Origin: Pseudomonadota bacterium
Lineage (GTDB): Bacteria > Chloroflexota > UBA6077 > JAJPHF01
NCBI GenBank assembly: GCA_021325365.1
Contig: JAJPHF010000103.1
Location: 1-6,133, forward strand
Length of the DNA stretch: 6,133 nt
Direction: 5' to 3'
Shown: positions 6,054-6,133 of the stretch, piece by piece
Numbering within the stretch: the first letter of the stretch is position 1
Layout: each line of letters opens with the position of its first letter
The notes under the pieces: generated by a model
The model's database searches: none
The model's input: only the letters and a program-made list of their open reading frames with translations
What the model was told of the DNA's origin: nothing
Translations under genes and position numbers: made by a program

Positions 6054-6133
6054 CGGATCTCCAGTCGGGGAGGCCCTCGCCCCAGAAGTCCGCGGGCACG
6101 TCGGGGCGACTGAGCGGGATGCACTCGGCCCAG
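6037..6133 (-). CDS. C-terminal end of an upstream structural gene (partial)
   Basis: The last 31 codons of a minus-strand gene are visible from 6132 to the TGA at 6039-6037, with full GC-rich third positions. The peptide ends with PADFWGEGLPDWRSVAIDW. By synteny the upstream neighbour should be a head-tail adaptor (gp6/gp15-like) or a capsid-region protein, but the fragment has no recognisable motif. Its stop lies inside the next gene, so the two are translationally coupled. Confidence 0.6.
   Translation of the reverse strand, partial: WAECIPLSRPDVPADFWGEGLPDWRSVAIDW

Noticed and set aside
1..6133. CRISPR array, tRNA, insertion sequence, attachment site or defence system
   Set aside because: Read on both strands; no regular repeat-spacer pattern, cloverleaf, transposase or defence domain was seen.

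Overview
This window is part of the structural (late) region of a long-tailed, siphovirus-type phage or prophage from a GC-rich bacterial host. The DNA is very GC-rich, strongly so at third codon positions. Most genes carry a good Shine-Dalgarno sequence (AAGGAG, AGGTGG, AAGGA), and several start with GTG or TTG. No host marker gene is present, so I do not name a host.

All structural genes lie on the minus strand and read from high to low coordinates in the usual siphovirus order. They are: the C-terminal tail of an upstream gene (6133-6037), a head-closure/stopper-like protein (6053-5685), an HK97 gp10-like neck protein (5685-5335), a tail-terminator/tail-completion-like protein (5338-4916), a small unassigned phage protein (4904-4656), the major tail tube protein (4561-3536), tail assembly chaperone G and its frameshifted GT form (2885-2239), and the tape measure protein (2242 to beyond base 1). 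Most junctions are tightly coupled: TAATG at 5685, GTGA at 5338, GTGA at 2242 and a 17-bp overlap at 6053. The main loose junction is a 94-nt leader before the tail tube gene that can fold into two GC-rich hairpins.

The G/GT pair is the best mechanistic signal. Chaperone G contains a canonical -1 slippery heptamer, C CCT TTA, at 2535-2529. The -1 frame from that point stays open to 2239, one base overlapping the tape measure start region, and gives a predicted 215-residue GT protein beside the 136-residue G protein.

The one gene pointing the other way is an HNH endonuclease on the plus strand (2951-3552). It sits between the tail tube and chaperone genes, the typical behaviour of a free-standing homing endonuclease. 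It has three zinc-ribbon-like Cys modules and a complete HNH motif, but the two halves are in different frames. An extended -10 element (TGGTACAAT) lies just before its ATG. Its 3' end overlaps the convergent tail tube gene by 17 bp.

The genes together would build the neck (closure, gp10-like and terminator proteins) and the tail (tube protein polymerising around the tape measure, chaperoned by G and GT). I found no tRNA, CRISPR array, insertion sequence, attachment site or defence system. The window looks like a fairly standard tail module with one selfish nuclease insertion, not an unknown system.
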